A stretch of 64,000 nt of DNA from Saposhnikovia divaricata (GCA_036435485.1 CM071599.1:6598803-6662802), one strand, 5' to 3'. Positions 37,082-48,815 are shown, counted from the first letter of the stretch. Notes: generated from the sequence alone by a model not told the origin. Numbers and translations: made by a program.

Positions 37082-37872
37082 ATCTGAGCACTGCTTATCA
37101 TCCACAGACCGATGGACAAAGTGAAAGGACGATTCAAACAGTTGAAGATATGTTAAGAGCCTGTGCACTTGATTTTAAAGGAAGTTGGGATGAGCATTTG
37201 CCCCTAGTCGAGTTTGCTTACAACAATAGTTACCATTCGAGCATATGTATGGCACCTTATGAAGCTTTGTACGGAAGGAAGTGTAGATCACCTTTATATT
37301 GGGATGAAGTAGGAGAAAGGAAGATACTAGGACCGGAATTACTTCAACAAACTAAGCAAGCAACCGAGGTTATTCGAAAAAGGTTAGTTGCAGCTCAAGA
37401 TCGACAGAGGAAGTATGCAAATCAAAAGAGGAAAGACAAAGCGTTTGAAGTGGGAGATAAAGTGATGCTAAAAGTTTCACCTTGGAAAGGAGTAATGAGA
37501 TTCGGAAAGAAAGGCAAGTTAAGTCCCAGATATATAGGACCCTTCGAGATTCTTAAGAAGATAGGACCACTAGCTTATCAGTTGGCCCTACCTCCAGACC
37601 TTCAGCATATCCACGATGTGTTTCATGTCTCTACGTTAAGAGAGTACCATTCTGATTTCAGGCACGTTATAACCTACGAACCAGTGGAAATTCGTCCAGA
37701 TTTGACATACGAAGAAAAGCCAGTGGAGATCCTAGATTACAAAGTGCAAGAGTTAAGAACTAAGAAAGTAAATTTAGTGAAAGTACTTTGGAGAAACCAC
37801 CAAGTTGAGGAAGCCACGTGGGAATTAGAAAGTGAAATGCGGAATAAATATCCGGAATTGTTTAGTGTGTAG
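37045..37872 (+). pseudogene. Gypsy pol continuation: integrase C-terminal half and chromodomain, out of frame
   Basis: This frame continues the integrase directly after the break, one frame away from the upstream polyprotein. It carries the third catalytic residue (Glu in TDGQSERT), the GPF segment (KLSPRYIGPFEIL), a FHVSTLREY motif, and a C-terminal chromodomain starting near EKPVEILDYKVQEL and ending WELESEMRNKYPELF. The frame opens only with TTG, so it has no ATG of its own. The shift is explained by a single missing base near 37057-37058, by comparison of both frames with the expected integrase order. Without bypass, the element lacks a complete integrase. The chromodomain in this family is thought to steer integration to histone-marked heterochromatin, which fits a satellite target. 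Confidence 0.9.
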
Positions 37873-37894
37873 TTTTGATTCCGAGGACGGAATC

Positions 37895-37911
37895 CTATAA
37901 GGGGGGAAGAC
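37895..37911 (+). promoter_or_regulatory. Polypurine tract, gypsy
   Basis: 'ggggggaaga' (37901-37910) sits one base before the 3' LTR. It is the expected primer for plus-strand DNA synthesis. The 39 bp between the pol stop and the LTR has no other feature. Confidence 0.88.
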
Positions 37912-38927
37912 TGTAATATCCGTAAATTTTCGAAATATATTTTAATTTTGAGCCGAATTTTAGAGTCTCGTTTTAATTAGTCAGCGGGAGAAAAACGAAC
38001 TCTTTTTATTAAATATTTATATTAAATATTTTCATCATTATATCATTTCAATTTGTCCCCCATTTGTATTTCTTTTAATTTATTAATTACCACTTAAAAG
38101 ACAATAATTAGGCATTATGTCCACTAGAAATCTTACAATTATTTTGTCCCCATGATTTAATCTTTTTAATTATTTTAAACAAATATTATCAGCTTCATGA
38201 TTATAGAAACAGTACCTAATTTTTGTTATAAAACGGGTTGGTCACTGCATTAACAGATACAACATCAACCATACCAGTCTCTTTTATTCACAAACAAACC
38301 CAATACATATTACACGCATAGAAAAAAAAAACAAATGAGGTAGTTTATATTTTCTGTCTTTCATCTTTCCAAACAAAAACACAGCCCATAACACCGAGTA
38401 GTTCATGTCTTTCCTTTTCTTATAAACAGACCACCTCTTGTCTCTGTTAAACCAATACTCGAACTATATTCATATATATATATACAATCGGAGTTCAATC
38501 ACAGGTAGTCAATTCTTTCTGTTAATTTGTTGTTGTTCGATTGGGTTTGTTTTTTTTTTCCGTATTGTTGTAATCGGAAGAGAGGGATGCGGGAAGAGAG
38601 CTTGGGAGAAGATTGTTTGTTGGGTGTGGGTATTCGAAGGAGAGGGAGAGACGGTGAAGGGGGATCGAGAGAGATTCGAAAGGAGAGAGAGAGGCAGAGT
38701 GAGATGAGAGATTGATGGTTGTCGATGTGGTTGTTGAAATCGGGGGGGGTTCGACTTGGGTCGAGAGGAGAGACGGACAGAGAGTGAGGAGAGATTGAGG
38801 GAAAGGGGAGTATGGTAGTGTTGTTTGTTGGAGATGACGAGAGAGATGAGAGATTGGTTATGGGTGGTGTTAAATCAGGAAGAAGAGACAGAGAAATGAG
38901 TCGAGAGAGAGACGACGGGGGAGATAC

Positions 38928-38994
<67 letters not shown>

Positions 38995-41471
38995 TGCGAG
39001 AGAGAGAACGCGAGGGAGAGATTGAGAACAGGGGAGGAGGGAGACGACGGTGCTTGAGGTGATTGAGAGAGATGTGTCGTGATTTTCTGAGAATTGTTTG
39101 ATTATCGGGGGAATATTAAAATAAAATTAAATAAATTGTTAATAAATAATAAATATTAATAGAATTGGAGATTTAATTGGATTGTAAAATGAATAAAAGG
39201 TGTTAAATCAGTTTCGTTAAATTTGGGATATTATTTAAAATCGTTAGTAATAAATAATTTAATGAAAAATGTTATAATTGGTTAATTCATTAAATAGTAA
39301 TATATTGTGATAATTTAGGGATTTAATATATTGTCAATAAAAGAGGTATATTTGTGAAGAAATAGAAAAAAATATGATTTTATTTTGGGAAGCTGTTTTT
39401 AATATTTTCCGGATTAGTTAATTAACCGGATCGAGTTAGATTTATTTTAGAGATTAATATTTGATTTAAATAAATTAGAATTCTTTGATAAATTAGTTTA
39501 AAAATGAGAATAATTATTTTGGATTTAAATTGAATAAGAAATGGATGTTTGAATTTTTCATTTTGAGTAAGAATTTAGATTTCCAGATATTAAAAATAGG
39601 ATATATTCTCCAGATTTAATTCCTGTGTTCGAAGAAATATTTATTTATCCCGGAATTAATTTCTGTTATTTATTCCGGAGATTTTTATGAGATATTATTT
39701 TATTATTAATTAGATTATCGGATCGGGAGTATTTTATTCTGAAGAATCGCTTACGTATTTCTGGTTGCTATTTTTTAGAAAATAATTCTCGAGACGTAGA
39801 TCGACGCCAAGTTCACGGGTAGAGTATATATTTTAGCTTCATTCATTCATACTTCGAGATCGAGGCAAGTTCATTCCTACCCTAACTTTTGGAAACTGTG
39901 AATTTCTGTTCGTGTTATTTAATTCCTTAATTATTTTCGAGATATTATATGTTGAGATTATCTGTCGCTCTGTATGATGCAATAATTTCTTTTGAGAATT
40001 ATTTCTTGTTAAAAATTATTATGTTGTTAAGTTAGTTATTTGAGAATTATAATCCCTATAAGCGTAGAAATAATTTCGTTGCTATCGGGTCGATCTCATT
40101 AATTCGAGACGACTATTATTTTGATTCAGTGAAACTAATCTCATTCGTCTGAGATAGTTAAATTTATTCTTTTCGATTGAATTTATTGTACAAATTCAAT
40201 CGTTATTTATTGATTATCTTTTAGTTAGTTCCTCGTTTGAACTAACCGATAGGAATTTAAAAATTATAATTGTTGATTTTTATTCGTCGATCAAGTGAAA
40301 AATATTCTATTTAAACGTTCATCAATGTTGAGTATTATAAATATTGAGAAGTACTATTTGTTCAGTACGACTCCCAATTACTTCAATCTTAAGACTATTC
40401 TCATAAATTCGAGATAGTCGATTTTATTGTCAAGGTTTGGCATTTTGTTCGTGTCAACCGATAAATTATTATTATTTAGAATTTACATCAGTCCATTGTT
40501 CGGATTGGTGGTAAAATCGAGTCATACTGGCAGTCCGCCAGATTTGTAAATATTTTCTGAAAAGAGTTATCTCAAGTTATCTGTACCCCAAATATTCGGG
40601 AATTCTGTATTCTACTGGTCAATTTTGGGCAAGAGGCCCTTTATAGAGAAAGAGAGACTCGTGTACCGTTTTACGGACCCGAGAATATTTAGGCATTTGT
40701 TGCCTTGGTTGAATTGATAACCATTATGATGCTAGCATTCATACATATATATTATAGTTGATATCGTATTGTAGCCGTGATCGGGCGAAGTGCGGTGTCA
40801 TCGGAGGCCGGTATTCTTGGTTGGTTAGTTGATCGCCCCACCGAGATACGGAGAGGTGGAAGACCAGTTCATTCTTAAATCATGAGTTATCAGAGTTATA
40901 TCAAATGAGTTATCGAGTATTCTGTTTCGAGATGAGTAATGAGTCTTTTGAGTATTCTGTTTTGAGATGAGTTTGAGCCTTTCGAGTATGATATTTTCCA
41001 GATGAATTTGAGTCAAATCTTATTGTGATTTTCAATATTAAAATTTTGAGTATTAATTTCGGTAAACCTTATCATATTTATATACCGAGCGAGAAGAGAA
41101 CTTGCTGAGCACTATAGTTGCTCATTCTTGCTTTACAACATTTTGTTCAGCTGTCAAGACGGAAAAAGGCGAGACGTCCAGCCAGGGCTATAAAGGCAAG
41201 GGGAAAGCGCAAGGCTATGGCGTCAATAATTAGAAGACCCAGATAGAATCTTTATATTTCTACTGATGTGAACCTTTGTAACATATTAATTCGAGATGTA
41301 TCAAGTTGTTTTGTATTATACTGTGAAGACGATCTTGGACCTGCGGAGTGGGACATTTTATGCTCCGTTGTATTATATATTTTGCTTTGTTATTGCGTAA
41401 CTTGTGCTACAGGATATTGAGACAATGTGACGACCCGGGTCCCCAGTCAGGATGGATTTGGGGGCGTTACA
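37912..41471 (+). repeat. 3' LTR of the gypsy element (3560 bp)
   Basis: It has the same TG...CA ends as the 5' LTR and is 31 bp longer. The net difference is explained by the GA run (62 versus 30 bp), one extra T in a T run near 38550 and two fewer bases in a TA run near 38470. Substitutions noticed are very few, so insertion was recent. The final bases (GGGGGCGTTACA) meet the right TSD. Confidence 0.95.
38931..38992 (+). repeat. (GA)31 microsatellite in 3' LTR
   Basis: This uninterrupted GA run is 62 bp, twice the length of its partner in the 5' LTR. Confidence 0.95.
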
Positions 41472-41476
41472 TCCAA
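41472..41476. repeat. Right target site duplication TCCAA (gypsy)
   Basis: This is an exact repeat of 27884-27888. Satellite sequence resumes with 'taacccatagg', completing the split monomer boundary. Confidence 0.95.
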
Positions 41477-44086
41477 TAACCCATAGGAACAAAATATGTA
41501 AAAATATCCACAAAATGGTCCGACTCAATTTTTAACAATATCCCGGTACTAACCCCTTTGAAGATTATCCAAAAATCAAGTTTTGACTATATCAGCTCCG
41601 ATTCAGTTCCGAATCACGTCAAATAAAATTTCATTGAATTCCAATAACCCATAGGAACAAAATATGTAAAAATATCCCTAAAATGGTCCGACTCGATTTT
41701 TAACAATATCCCGTGTACTAACCACTTTGAGGATTATCCGAAAACCGAATTTCGATCATAACAGCTCCGATTCAGGTTCGAACCGCGTCAAATAAAATTT
41801 TGTTGAATTTTAATAACCCGTAGGAACAAAATATGTAAAAATATCCACAAAATTGTCCGACTTGATTTTTAACAATATCCCGTGTACTAACCCCTTTGAG
41901 AATTTTCCGAAAACCGAGTTTCGATCATATCAGCTCCGATTCCGGTCCGAACTTCGTCAAATAAAATTTCGTTGAATTCCAATAACCCATAGGAACTAAA
42001 TATGTAAAAATATCCACCAAATGGGCCGACTCCATTTTTAACAATAACCCGTATGCTAACACCTTTTTAGGATTATCTGAAAACCGAGTTTCGATCATAT
42101 CAGCTCCGATTCGGGTCCGAATTCCGTCAAATAAAATTTCATTGAATTCCAAAAACCCATAAGAACAAAATATGTAAAAATATCCATAAAATGGTTCGAC
42201 TCGATTTTTAACAATATCCCGTGTACTAACCCCTTTGAGGATTATTCGAAAACCGAGTTTCAGTCATTTCAGCCCCGATTCAGGTCCGAACGGGACCAAA
42301 TAAAATTTCACTAAATTCCAATAACCCATAGGAACAAAATATGTAAAAATATCCACATAATGGTCCGACTTGATTTTTAACAATATCCCCTGTACTAACC
42401 CCTTTTTGAGAATTTTCGGAAAACCGAGTTTCGATCATATCAGCTCCGATTCCGGTCCAAACTGCGTCAAATAAAATTTCGTTGAATTCCAATAACCCAT
42501 AGGAACAAAATATGTAAAAATATCCACAAAATGGTCCGACTCAATTTTTAACAATATCCCGGTACTAACCCCTTTGAAGATTATCCAAAAATCAAGTTTT
42601 GACTGTATCAGCTCCGATTCAGTTCCGAATCACGTCAAATAAAATTTCATTGAATTCCAATAACCAATAGGAACAAAATATGTAAAAATATCCATAAAAT
42701 GGTCCGACTCGATTTTTAACAATATCCCGTGTACTAACCACTTTGAGGATTATCCGAAAACCGAGTTTCGATCATAACAGCTCCGATTCAGGTTCGAACC
42801 GCGTCAAATAAAATTTTGTTGAATTTTAATAACCCGTAGGAACAAAATATGTAAAAATATCCACAAAATTGTCCGACTTGATTTTTAACAATATCCCATG
42901 TACTATCCCCTTTGAGAATTTTCCGAAAACCGAGTTTCGATCATATCAGCTCCGATTCCGGTCCGAACTTCGTCAAATAAAATTTCGTTGAATTCCAATA
43001 ACCCATAGGAACTAAATATGTAAAAATATCCACCAAATGGGCCGACTCTATTTTTAACAATAACCCGTATGCTAACACCTTTTTAGGATTATCTGAAAAC
43101 CGAGTTTCGATCATATCAGCTCCGATTCGGGTCCGAATTGCGTCAAATAAAATTTCATTGAATTCCAAAAACCCAAAAGAACAAAATATGTAAAAATATC
43201 CATAAAATGGTTCGACTCGATTTTTAACAATATCCCGTGTACCAACCCCTTTGAGGATTATTCGAAAACCGAGTTTTGACTATATCAGCTCCGATTCAGG
43301 TCCGAATTACGTAAAATAAAATTTCACTGAATTCCAATAACCCATAGGAACAAAATATGTAAAAATATCCACATAATGGTCCGACTTGATTTTTAACAAT
43401 ATCCCGTGTACTAACCACTTTGAGAATTTTCCGAAAACCGAGTTTCGATCATAACAGCTTCGATTCAGGTTCGAACCGCGTCAAATAAAACTTTGTTGAA
43501 TTTCAATAACCCATAGGAACAAAATATGTAAAAATATCCACAAAATGGTCCGACTTGATTTTTAACAATATCCCGTGTACTAACCCCTTTGAGAATTTTC
43601 CGAAAACCGAGTTTCGGTCATATCAGCTCCGATTCCGGTCCAAACTGCGTCAAATAAAATTTCGTTGAATTCCAATAACCCATAGGAACTAAATATGTAA
43701 AAATATCCACCAAATGGGCCGACTCGATTTTTAACAATAACCCGTATGCTAACACCTTTTTAGGATTATCTGAAAACCGAGTTTCGTTCATATTAGCTCC
43801 GATTCGGGTCCGAATTGCGTCAAATAAAATTTCATTGAATTCCAATAACCCATAAGAACAAAATATGTAAAAATATCCACAAAATGGTCCGACTCAATTT
43901 TTAACAATATCCCGGTACTAACCCCTTTAAAGATTATCCAAAAATCGAGTTTTGACTATATCAGCTCCGATTCAGTTCCGAATTACGTCAAATAAAATTT
44001 CATTGAATTCCAATAACCCATAGGAACAAAATATGTAAAAATATCCCTAAAATGGTCCGACTCGATTTTTAACAATATCCCGTGTA

Positions 44087-44091
44087 CTAAC
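44087..44091. repeat. Left target site duplication CTAAC (copia)
   Basis: These five bases of a D monomer precede the left LTR and are repeated exactly at 52399-52403. Confidence 0.95.
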
Positions 44092-44431
44092 TGTTGGTTT
44101 CGATCGCATACACGCAACGAAAACAGTAATTAAAATCGAAACCAAGCCTCGGATCCATGTATAATATATCGATAATCATGGTAGTAAGAATATGTTTACC
44201 TTTTTGAAGCTTTACAATCGTAACAATGATGGAGATGCAAGCCTCCCACGAATATTGAGCGCTCCTCTTCGAAGCCTCCTCTACGGTATCCACACGAACA
44301 CTCCAAGAACGATTCTTGTTCGGAAGGGAGGTACTAGCCTCCAATGAAATTATAAGATCTAGTTTTTAGGGTTTTGGTTTTTGGGATGCGGCTCTACTGA
44401 TTTTCACGTACTCAAAATCCTTTACCCCATA

Positions 44432-44445
44432 TCTTTATATATAGG
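44432..44445 (-). promoter_or_regulatory. TATA box in the left copia LTR
   Basis: On the - strand this reads CCTATATATAAAGA. It is the copy of the promoter site in the right LTR and would point transcription into the flanking satellite. Confidence 0.6.
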
Positions 44446-44569
44446 ATAGTGTAAAGCCAAAAACCCTTGCCAAAAACCTAGCCCAAATATGATAATAAAA
44501 TCTAATTCTATTATTCAAATAAATAATTAAGTCAAACTTAATAATTAAAATCATATCTCATATATCTTT

Positions 44570-44662
44570 GTATTTTATTATAGCTTAATTAAGTCACACT
44601 TAATTAATATAATAAAATACAACTTATCATTAATTAATTTAAATTCATAATTTAAATTAATT
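44570..44662. repeat. Paired AT-rich inverted repeats in copia LTR
   Basis: A 13 bp arm (gtattttattata, 44570-44582) has its exact complement at 44608-44620. Next to it, 14 bp arms at 44632-44645 and 44649-44662 flank a 3 bp loop. The same structures are present in the other LTR. Confidence 0.8.
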
Positions 44663-45600
44663 CTTCCTTTAAAATGTTCTATGTGTGTGACCCTGTAGGT
44701 TATTATTTATTTTGGCAATAATTTTATTTTCCAATAAAATTATAAACAATGAGCGGTATCTAGTAATACATCATTGCTACCCAATTAAATAATAATTAAA
44801 TCGTGATTCGATAAACCTTTTGTGATTAATGTTCCCATGTAATATAATCCCTTTAACCAAATATTATAGATTAAACTCGAGGCATGTTTATTGTCATCCT
44901 CTTCATAATTTAATCCGGGTTTACTTGATCCATGAGTAGACTATTAATAACAAATCATTATTTGAGCACGGCCATGCATTTTATAGTCTCACTCAAGCAA
45001 GAGGCCAATAATATCTCTCCTAATAATAGGAGGGTTAAATCCTTTATCTATCATTCATATTTCTCATACGATTCATAATATACCCGATGTCCACTTTTAT
45101 CATTACCCGGTCAAAGGTAACTTTTAATGTAGTCAAAGTATATTATCCTCATATAGAAATATAATGATCTCAAGTCAAAGGATCATTACACCATTATCAC
45201 TGTGAGTCTTTCTTATGACATAATTAACATGAAGAATCTCACGGTGGGTCTGTCCAGTACCATGTACCCTACATGTACCTATGTATTGACTTTAGTATCT
45301 CCATACTTATAACCAATGAGATGTGGTTATCAGTAAAAAACATACTAGTCTATATATGTATTATTATTGTCCTGTATAATAATACTCGACTAGGGACCTT
45401 TAAGAATATGATATTATATAATCTCAAATTCAAGTTTGTAAACTTAAACTATATAATGTGTATCATTATTCTAAGGACATTTATTATGCTAACAAATATC
45501 GCAGTAATTAGAGTCATAATAAATACATTTATTTAATAATCAAATGACATAATGTTTATTTAAGAAACAATGTATTGCCTCTAGGGCACCTACACTAACA

Positions 45601-45612
45601 ATCTCCCACTTG
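45601..45612 (-). promoter_or_regulatory. Polypurine tract, copia
   Basis: On the - strand this reads AAGTGGGAGAT directly before the 3' LTR, immediately after the pol stop codon. Confidence 0.85.
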
Positions 45613-45614
45613 CA

Positions 45615-48600
45615 CTAGAGCCAATCACCCATGTATCTAATACCCATGGAACTAGTATGACCTTCGTGCTTCTGCTGCGACAAAGCCTTGGTCAGTGGGT
45701 CCGCAACATTATCATTGGTATGCACTTTACATATATGTATATCTCCTCTCTCGTTTATCTCTCGAAGAAGATGATATCTTCTAAGTATATGCTTTGCCTT
45801 GGAATGGGACCTTGGTTCCTTAGCTTGCGCAATGGCTCCATTGTTATCGCAATACAGATCAACTGGATCTACGATCGACGGAACCACACCAAGTCCGGTA
45901 ATAAATTTCCGTATCCAAACAGCCTCTTTGGCTGCTTCACTGGCGGCAATATACTCAGCTTCCATTGTAGAATCAGCTACTGTCTCTTGCTTCGAACTTT
46001 TCCAGCTTACAGCACCTCCATTTAGACAAAACACGAATCCAGACTGGGACACAGAATCGTCCCTATCTGTCTGGAAACTAGCATCAATGTAACCTTTTAC
46101 GACCAGCTTCTCATCTCCTCCGTATATCAAGAACGAATCTTTAGTCCGTTTAAGGTACTTAAGAATATTCTTGACAGCTGTCCAGTGACCCTCACCTGGA
46201 TTAGACTGGTACCTGCTCGTCATGCTTAAAGCATACGAGACATCAGGACGAGTACATATCATTGCATACATTATAGAACCAATTGCCGAAGCATATGGTA
46301 TTTTACTCATACGGTCCTTATCATCTGATGATTTAGGACAGTTTTCCTTTGAGATCAATATCCCATGAGACACCGGGACAAAGCCCCTTTTTGCCTCTTG
46401 CATTCCAAAATGATGCAATACTTTGTCAATGTATGTACTCTGACTTAGGCCGATTAATCTTTTAGATCTATCCCTATAGATCCTGATCCCTAAGATATAG
46501 GTAGCATCGCCTAAGTCTTTCATCGAGAAACTTTTTCCCAACCTAGTCTTCACAGCTTGTAGAGAAGGAATGTCATTCCCTATTAGTAATATGTCATCCA
46601 CATATAATACTAGGAATGCCACATGGCTCCCACTAACCTTCTTGTAAACACACGGCTCATCCTCATTTTGTTTGAAGCCAAACTCTTTGACTGTTTCATC
46701 AAAACGGATGTTCCACCTCCTTGAGGCCTGCTTCAATCCATAAATAGATCGTAGCAACTTACAAACCATTCTAGCAAACTTTGGATCGACAAAGCCCTCA
46801 GGTTGTGTCATGTACACATCCTCTTCTAAGCTTCCATTTAAGAAAGCAGTCTTGACATCCATTTGCCAGATTTCATAGTCATAATAAGCCGCTATCGCAA
46901 GCAAAATCCTGATGGACTTGACCATAGCTACTGGTGAGAAAGTTTCATCATAGTCAATACCATGAATTTGCTTGAAACCTTTCGCCACCAGTCTTGCTTT
47001 GTAGGTCTGTAAATTTCCATCCATGTCAGTTTTCTTCTTGAAAACCCACTTGCACTCTATGGGTTTAACCCCATCAGGTGGTGCAACCAAAGTCCATACT
47101 TTGTTTTCATACATGGAATCCATCTCAGATTTCATGGCTTCCAGCCATCTCTCAGAATCTGGACTATTCATAGCATCCTTGTAGGTGAGAGGCTCATCAT
47201 TATCTACAAGCATCACATCACCACCTTGAGTCAGGAGAAATCCATAATATCTCTCTGGCTCATGGCGAATCCTACTTGATCTACGAACAACCTGTGTTTC
47301 TTGAGAATTATCGTTATTCTGCTCTTGTTCCACCTCAGGTTCAATGCTATTTTGTGGTTCTCGATCTTCATCGAGATCTATAGTCCTCCCACTGTTTCTT
47401 TTGGAAACAAAATCTCTTTCCATGAAAACAGCATCTCGAGCAATGAACACTTTCTGCTCAGAAGGACTATAAAAATAATACGCCTTTGTTTCTTTAGGGT
47501 ATCCCACAAAATTGCACTCTTCGGATTTAGGTCCAAGCTTGTCAGATACTTGACGTTTTACAAACGCCTTGCATCCCCAAACTTTCATAAAGTTCATGCT
47601 TGACCGTTTCTCCTCCCATATCTCATATGGAGTGTTTTGAACCTTCTTAGTTGGAACACGGTTAAGTGTGAAAGCTGCTGTTTCTAGAGCATAACCCCAG
47701 AAACTTATTGGAAGATCTGCATGACTCATCATCGATCGTACCATGTCTAACAGGGTACGATTTCTCCTCTCTGAAACTCCATTCCATTGAGGTGTACCTG
47801 GCGGAGTGAGTTGTGATACAATACCACACTCCTTTAAATACTCTTTAAATTCGGTGCTTAAGTATTCACCCCCACGATCGGATCGTAAGATTTTAATACT
47901 TGCACCTCCGCCTATTTGCTTCTCTACTTCAGCCTTGTATTCTTTGAATTTTTCAAAAGAATCGGATTTGTTCTTCATAAGATATACATATCCATATCTA
48001 CTGAAGTCATCAGTAAATGATATGAAGTAGTAGTAGCCTCCTCTAGCCATCACACGCATTGGGCCACATACATCACTATGTATTAGTTCCAAACGTTCAG
48101 TGGCCCTTTGACCCTTACCAGTAAAAGGGGCTTTAGTCATCTTACCAAGCAAACAAGATTCGCATTTTTCGTATGATTCAAAATCAAACTTATCCAAGTA
48201 TCCATCTTTATGTAATTTGGAAATACGTTTCTCATTTATATGGCCTAGACGACAATGCCAGAGGTATGTTTGATTTGAGTCATTAACTTTAAGTCCTTTG
48301 TTTTCTATGTTACAGACAGGATTATCTAAATCAAGAACATATAAACCATTAAATAAACGCGCAACACCATAGGTTAAATCATTTAAAGCAAAAGAGCAAC
48401 TATTGTTCTTTATTATAAACGAAAAACCTTTCTTGTCCAAACAAGAAACAGAAATAATGTTTCTGCGAATTGCAGGCACGTAATAACAGTCTTCAAGTTC
48501 TAAAACAAGCCCAGAGGGCAAAGATAAATAATAAGTTCCTATGGCTAAAGCAGCAACTCTTGCTCCATTGCCTACTCGTAGGTCCACTTCTCCCTTAGCC

Positions 48601-48815
48601 AAAGTCCTACTTCTCTGCAGTTCTTGCACATTTATACAAATGTGAGATGCACATCCAGTATCCAATACCCAAGATGTAGAAGTAGACAGATTTACTTCTA
48701 TAACATATATTCCTGAAGTAGAAGCTTGTTGAGCCTTCTTCTTCCTCAGATCCTCCTTCAATCTATCCTTCTCAAGGATTGATCGAACGGATAGAGAGTT
48801 TGTGTTGTTTGTCAT
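45615..48815 (-). CDS. Copia pol polyprotein with vestigial gag start (1066 aa, intact)
   Basis: It encodes protease, integrase, reverse transcriptase and RNase H in copia order with no stop or frameshift. Protease active site is DTG 52-54 (LDTGCASH). The integrase zinc site is H187/H192/C218/C221; its catalytic triad is D248, D313, E349. RT has QMDVKTAFLNG near 651-661 and YVDD 738-741. RNase H has D911, E952 and D990. The protein starts MTNNTNSLSVRSILEKDRLK, which resembles the first residues of a copia Gag. It then passes within about 20 residues into the Lys-rich and Ser/Thr-rich segment that normally precedes protease. Gag capsid and CCHC knuckle are missing. The likeliest cause is an in-frame internal deletion joining the Gag N-terminus to the protease leader. 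The ATG at 48813-48815 is therefore probably the original gag start. Catalytic residues all look intact. Confidence 0.95.
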   Translation of the reverse strand: MTNNTNSLSVRSILEKDRLKEDLRKKKAQQASTSGIYVIEVNLSTSTSWVLDTGCASHICINVQELQRSRTLAKGEVDLRVGNGARVAALAIGTYYLSLPSGLVLELEDCYYVPAIRRNIISVSCLDKKGFSFIIKNNSCSFALNDLTYGVARLFNGLYVLDLDNPVCNIENKGLKVNDSNQTYLWHCRLGHINEKRISKLHKDGYLDKFDFESYEKCESCLLGKMTKAPFTGKGQRATERLELIHSDVCGPMRVMARGGYYYFISFTDDFSRYGYVYLMKNKSDSFEKFKEYKAEVEKQIGGGASIKILRSDRGGEYLSTEFKEYLKECGIVSQLTPPGTPQWNGVSERRNRTLLDMVRSMMSHADLPISFWGYALETAAFTLNRVPTKKVQNTPYEIWEEKRSSMNFMKVWGCKAFVKRQVSDKLGPKSEECNFVGYPKETKAYYFYSPSEQKVFIARDAVFMERDFVSKRNSGRTIDLDEDREPQNSIEPEVEQEQNNDNSQETQVVRRSSRIRHEPERYYGFLLTQGGDVMLVDNDEPLTYKDAMNSPDSERWLEAMKSEMDSMYENKVWTLVAPPDGVKPIECKWVFKKKTDMDGNLQTYKARLVAKGFKQIHGIDYDETFSPVAMVKSIRILLAIAAYYDYEIWQMDVKTAFLNGSLEEDVYMTQPEGFVDPKFARMVCKLLRSIYGLKQASRRWNIRFDETVKEFGFKQNEDEPCVYKKVSGSHVAFLVLYVDDILLIGNDIPSLQAVKTRLGKSFSMKDLGDATYILGIRIYRDRSKRLIGLSQSTYIDKVLHHFGMQEAKRGFVPVSHGILISKENCPKSSDDKDRMSKIPYASAIGSIMYAMICTRPDVSYALSMTSRYQSNPGEGHWTAVKNILKYLKRTKDSFLIYGGDEKLVVKGYIDASFQTDRDDSVSQSGFVFCLNGGAVSWKSSKQETVADSTMEAEYIAASEAAKEAVWIRKFITGLGVVPSIVDPVDLYCDNNGAIAQAKEPRSHSKAKHILRRYHLLREINERGDIHICKVHTNDNVADPLTKALSQQKHEGHTSSMGIRYMGDWL

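Larger units (their letters stand above)
27889..41471 (+). mobile_element. Complete Ty3/gypsy chromovirus LTR retrotransposon (Tekay/Del-like)
   Basis: The 13,583 bp element is complete at both ends: 5' LTR, initiator-Met PBS, extra ORF, gag, protease, RT, RNase H, integrase with chromodomain, polypurine tract, 3' LTR and a perfect 5 bp TSD (TCCAA). LTR termini are TG...CA. The Tekay/Del assignment rests on three things: the C-terminal chromodomain, the long LTRs (about 3.5 kb), and the 'ggggggaaga' polypurine tract directly before the 3' LTR. It is family knowledge, not a tree. The element splits a satellite monomer and is absent from the equivalent place in neighbouring copies, so it is younger than the local HOR amplification. 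Pol carries one frameshift, so it is probably non-autonomous. Confidence 0.95.
41472..44091. repeat. Satellite block II between the two retroelements
   Basis: About 15.5 monomers are in the same orientation as block I, in the order C-D-E-F, A-B-C-D-E-F, A'-G-E'-F', C-D. The block begins exactly where the gypsy TSD ends and stops inside a D monomer at 'gtgtactaac', where the copia element entered. Removing the gypsy element would join blocks I and II without loss. No genes are seen. Confidence 0.96.
44092..45600 (-). repeat. 3' LTR of the copia element (left copy, 1509 bp)
   Basis: On the - strand it starts TGTTAGTGTAGG and ends ACCAACA. It equals 50890-52398 in length. Differences noticed are at about 44114, 45078 and 45337. 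AT-rich inverted repeats occur at 44570-44620 and 44632-44662. A TATA-like site lies at 44432-44445. Open frames inside (one of 85 codons on -, one of 87 on +) occur equally in both LTRs and lack gene features. Confidence 0.95.

Noticed and set aside
44087..44344. 85-93 codon - strand frames in the copia LTRs (also 50861-51142)
   Set aside because: They begin with TTG, lie in R-U5 and run into the satellite or PBS; no domain.
45273..45536. 87-codon + strand hydrophobic frame in both copia LTRs (also 52071-52334)
   Set aside because: Antisense to the element and AT-driven; no gene context.
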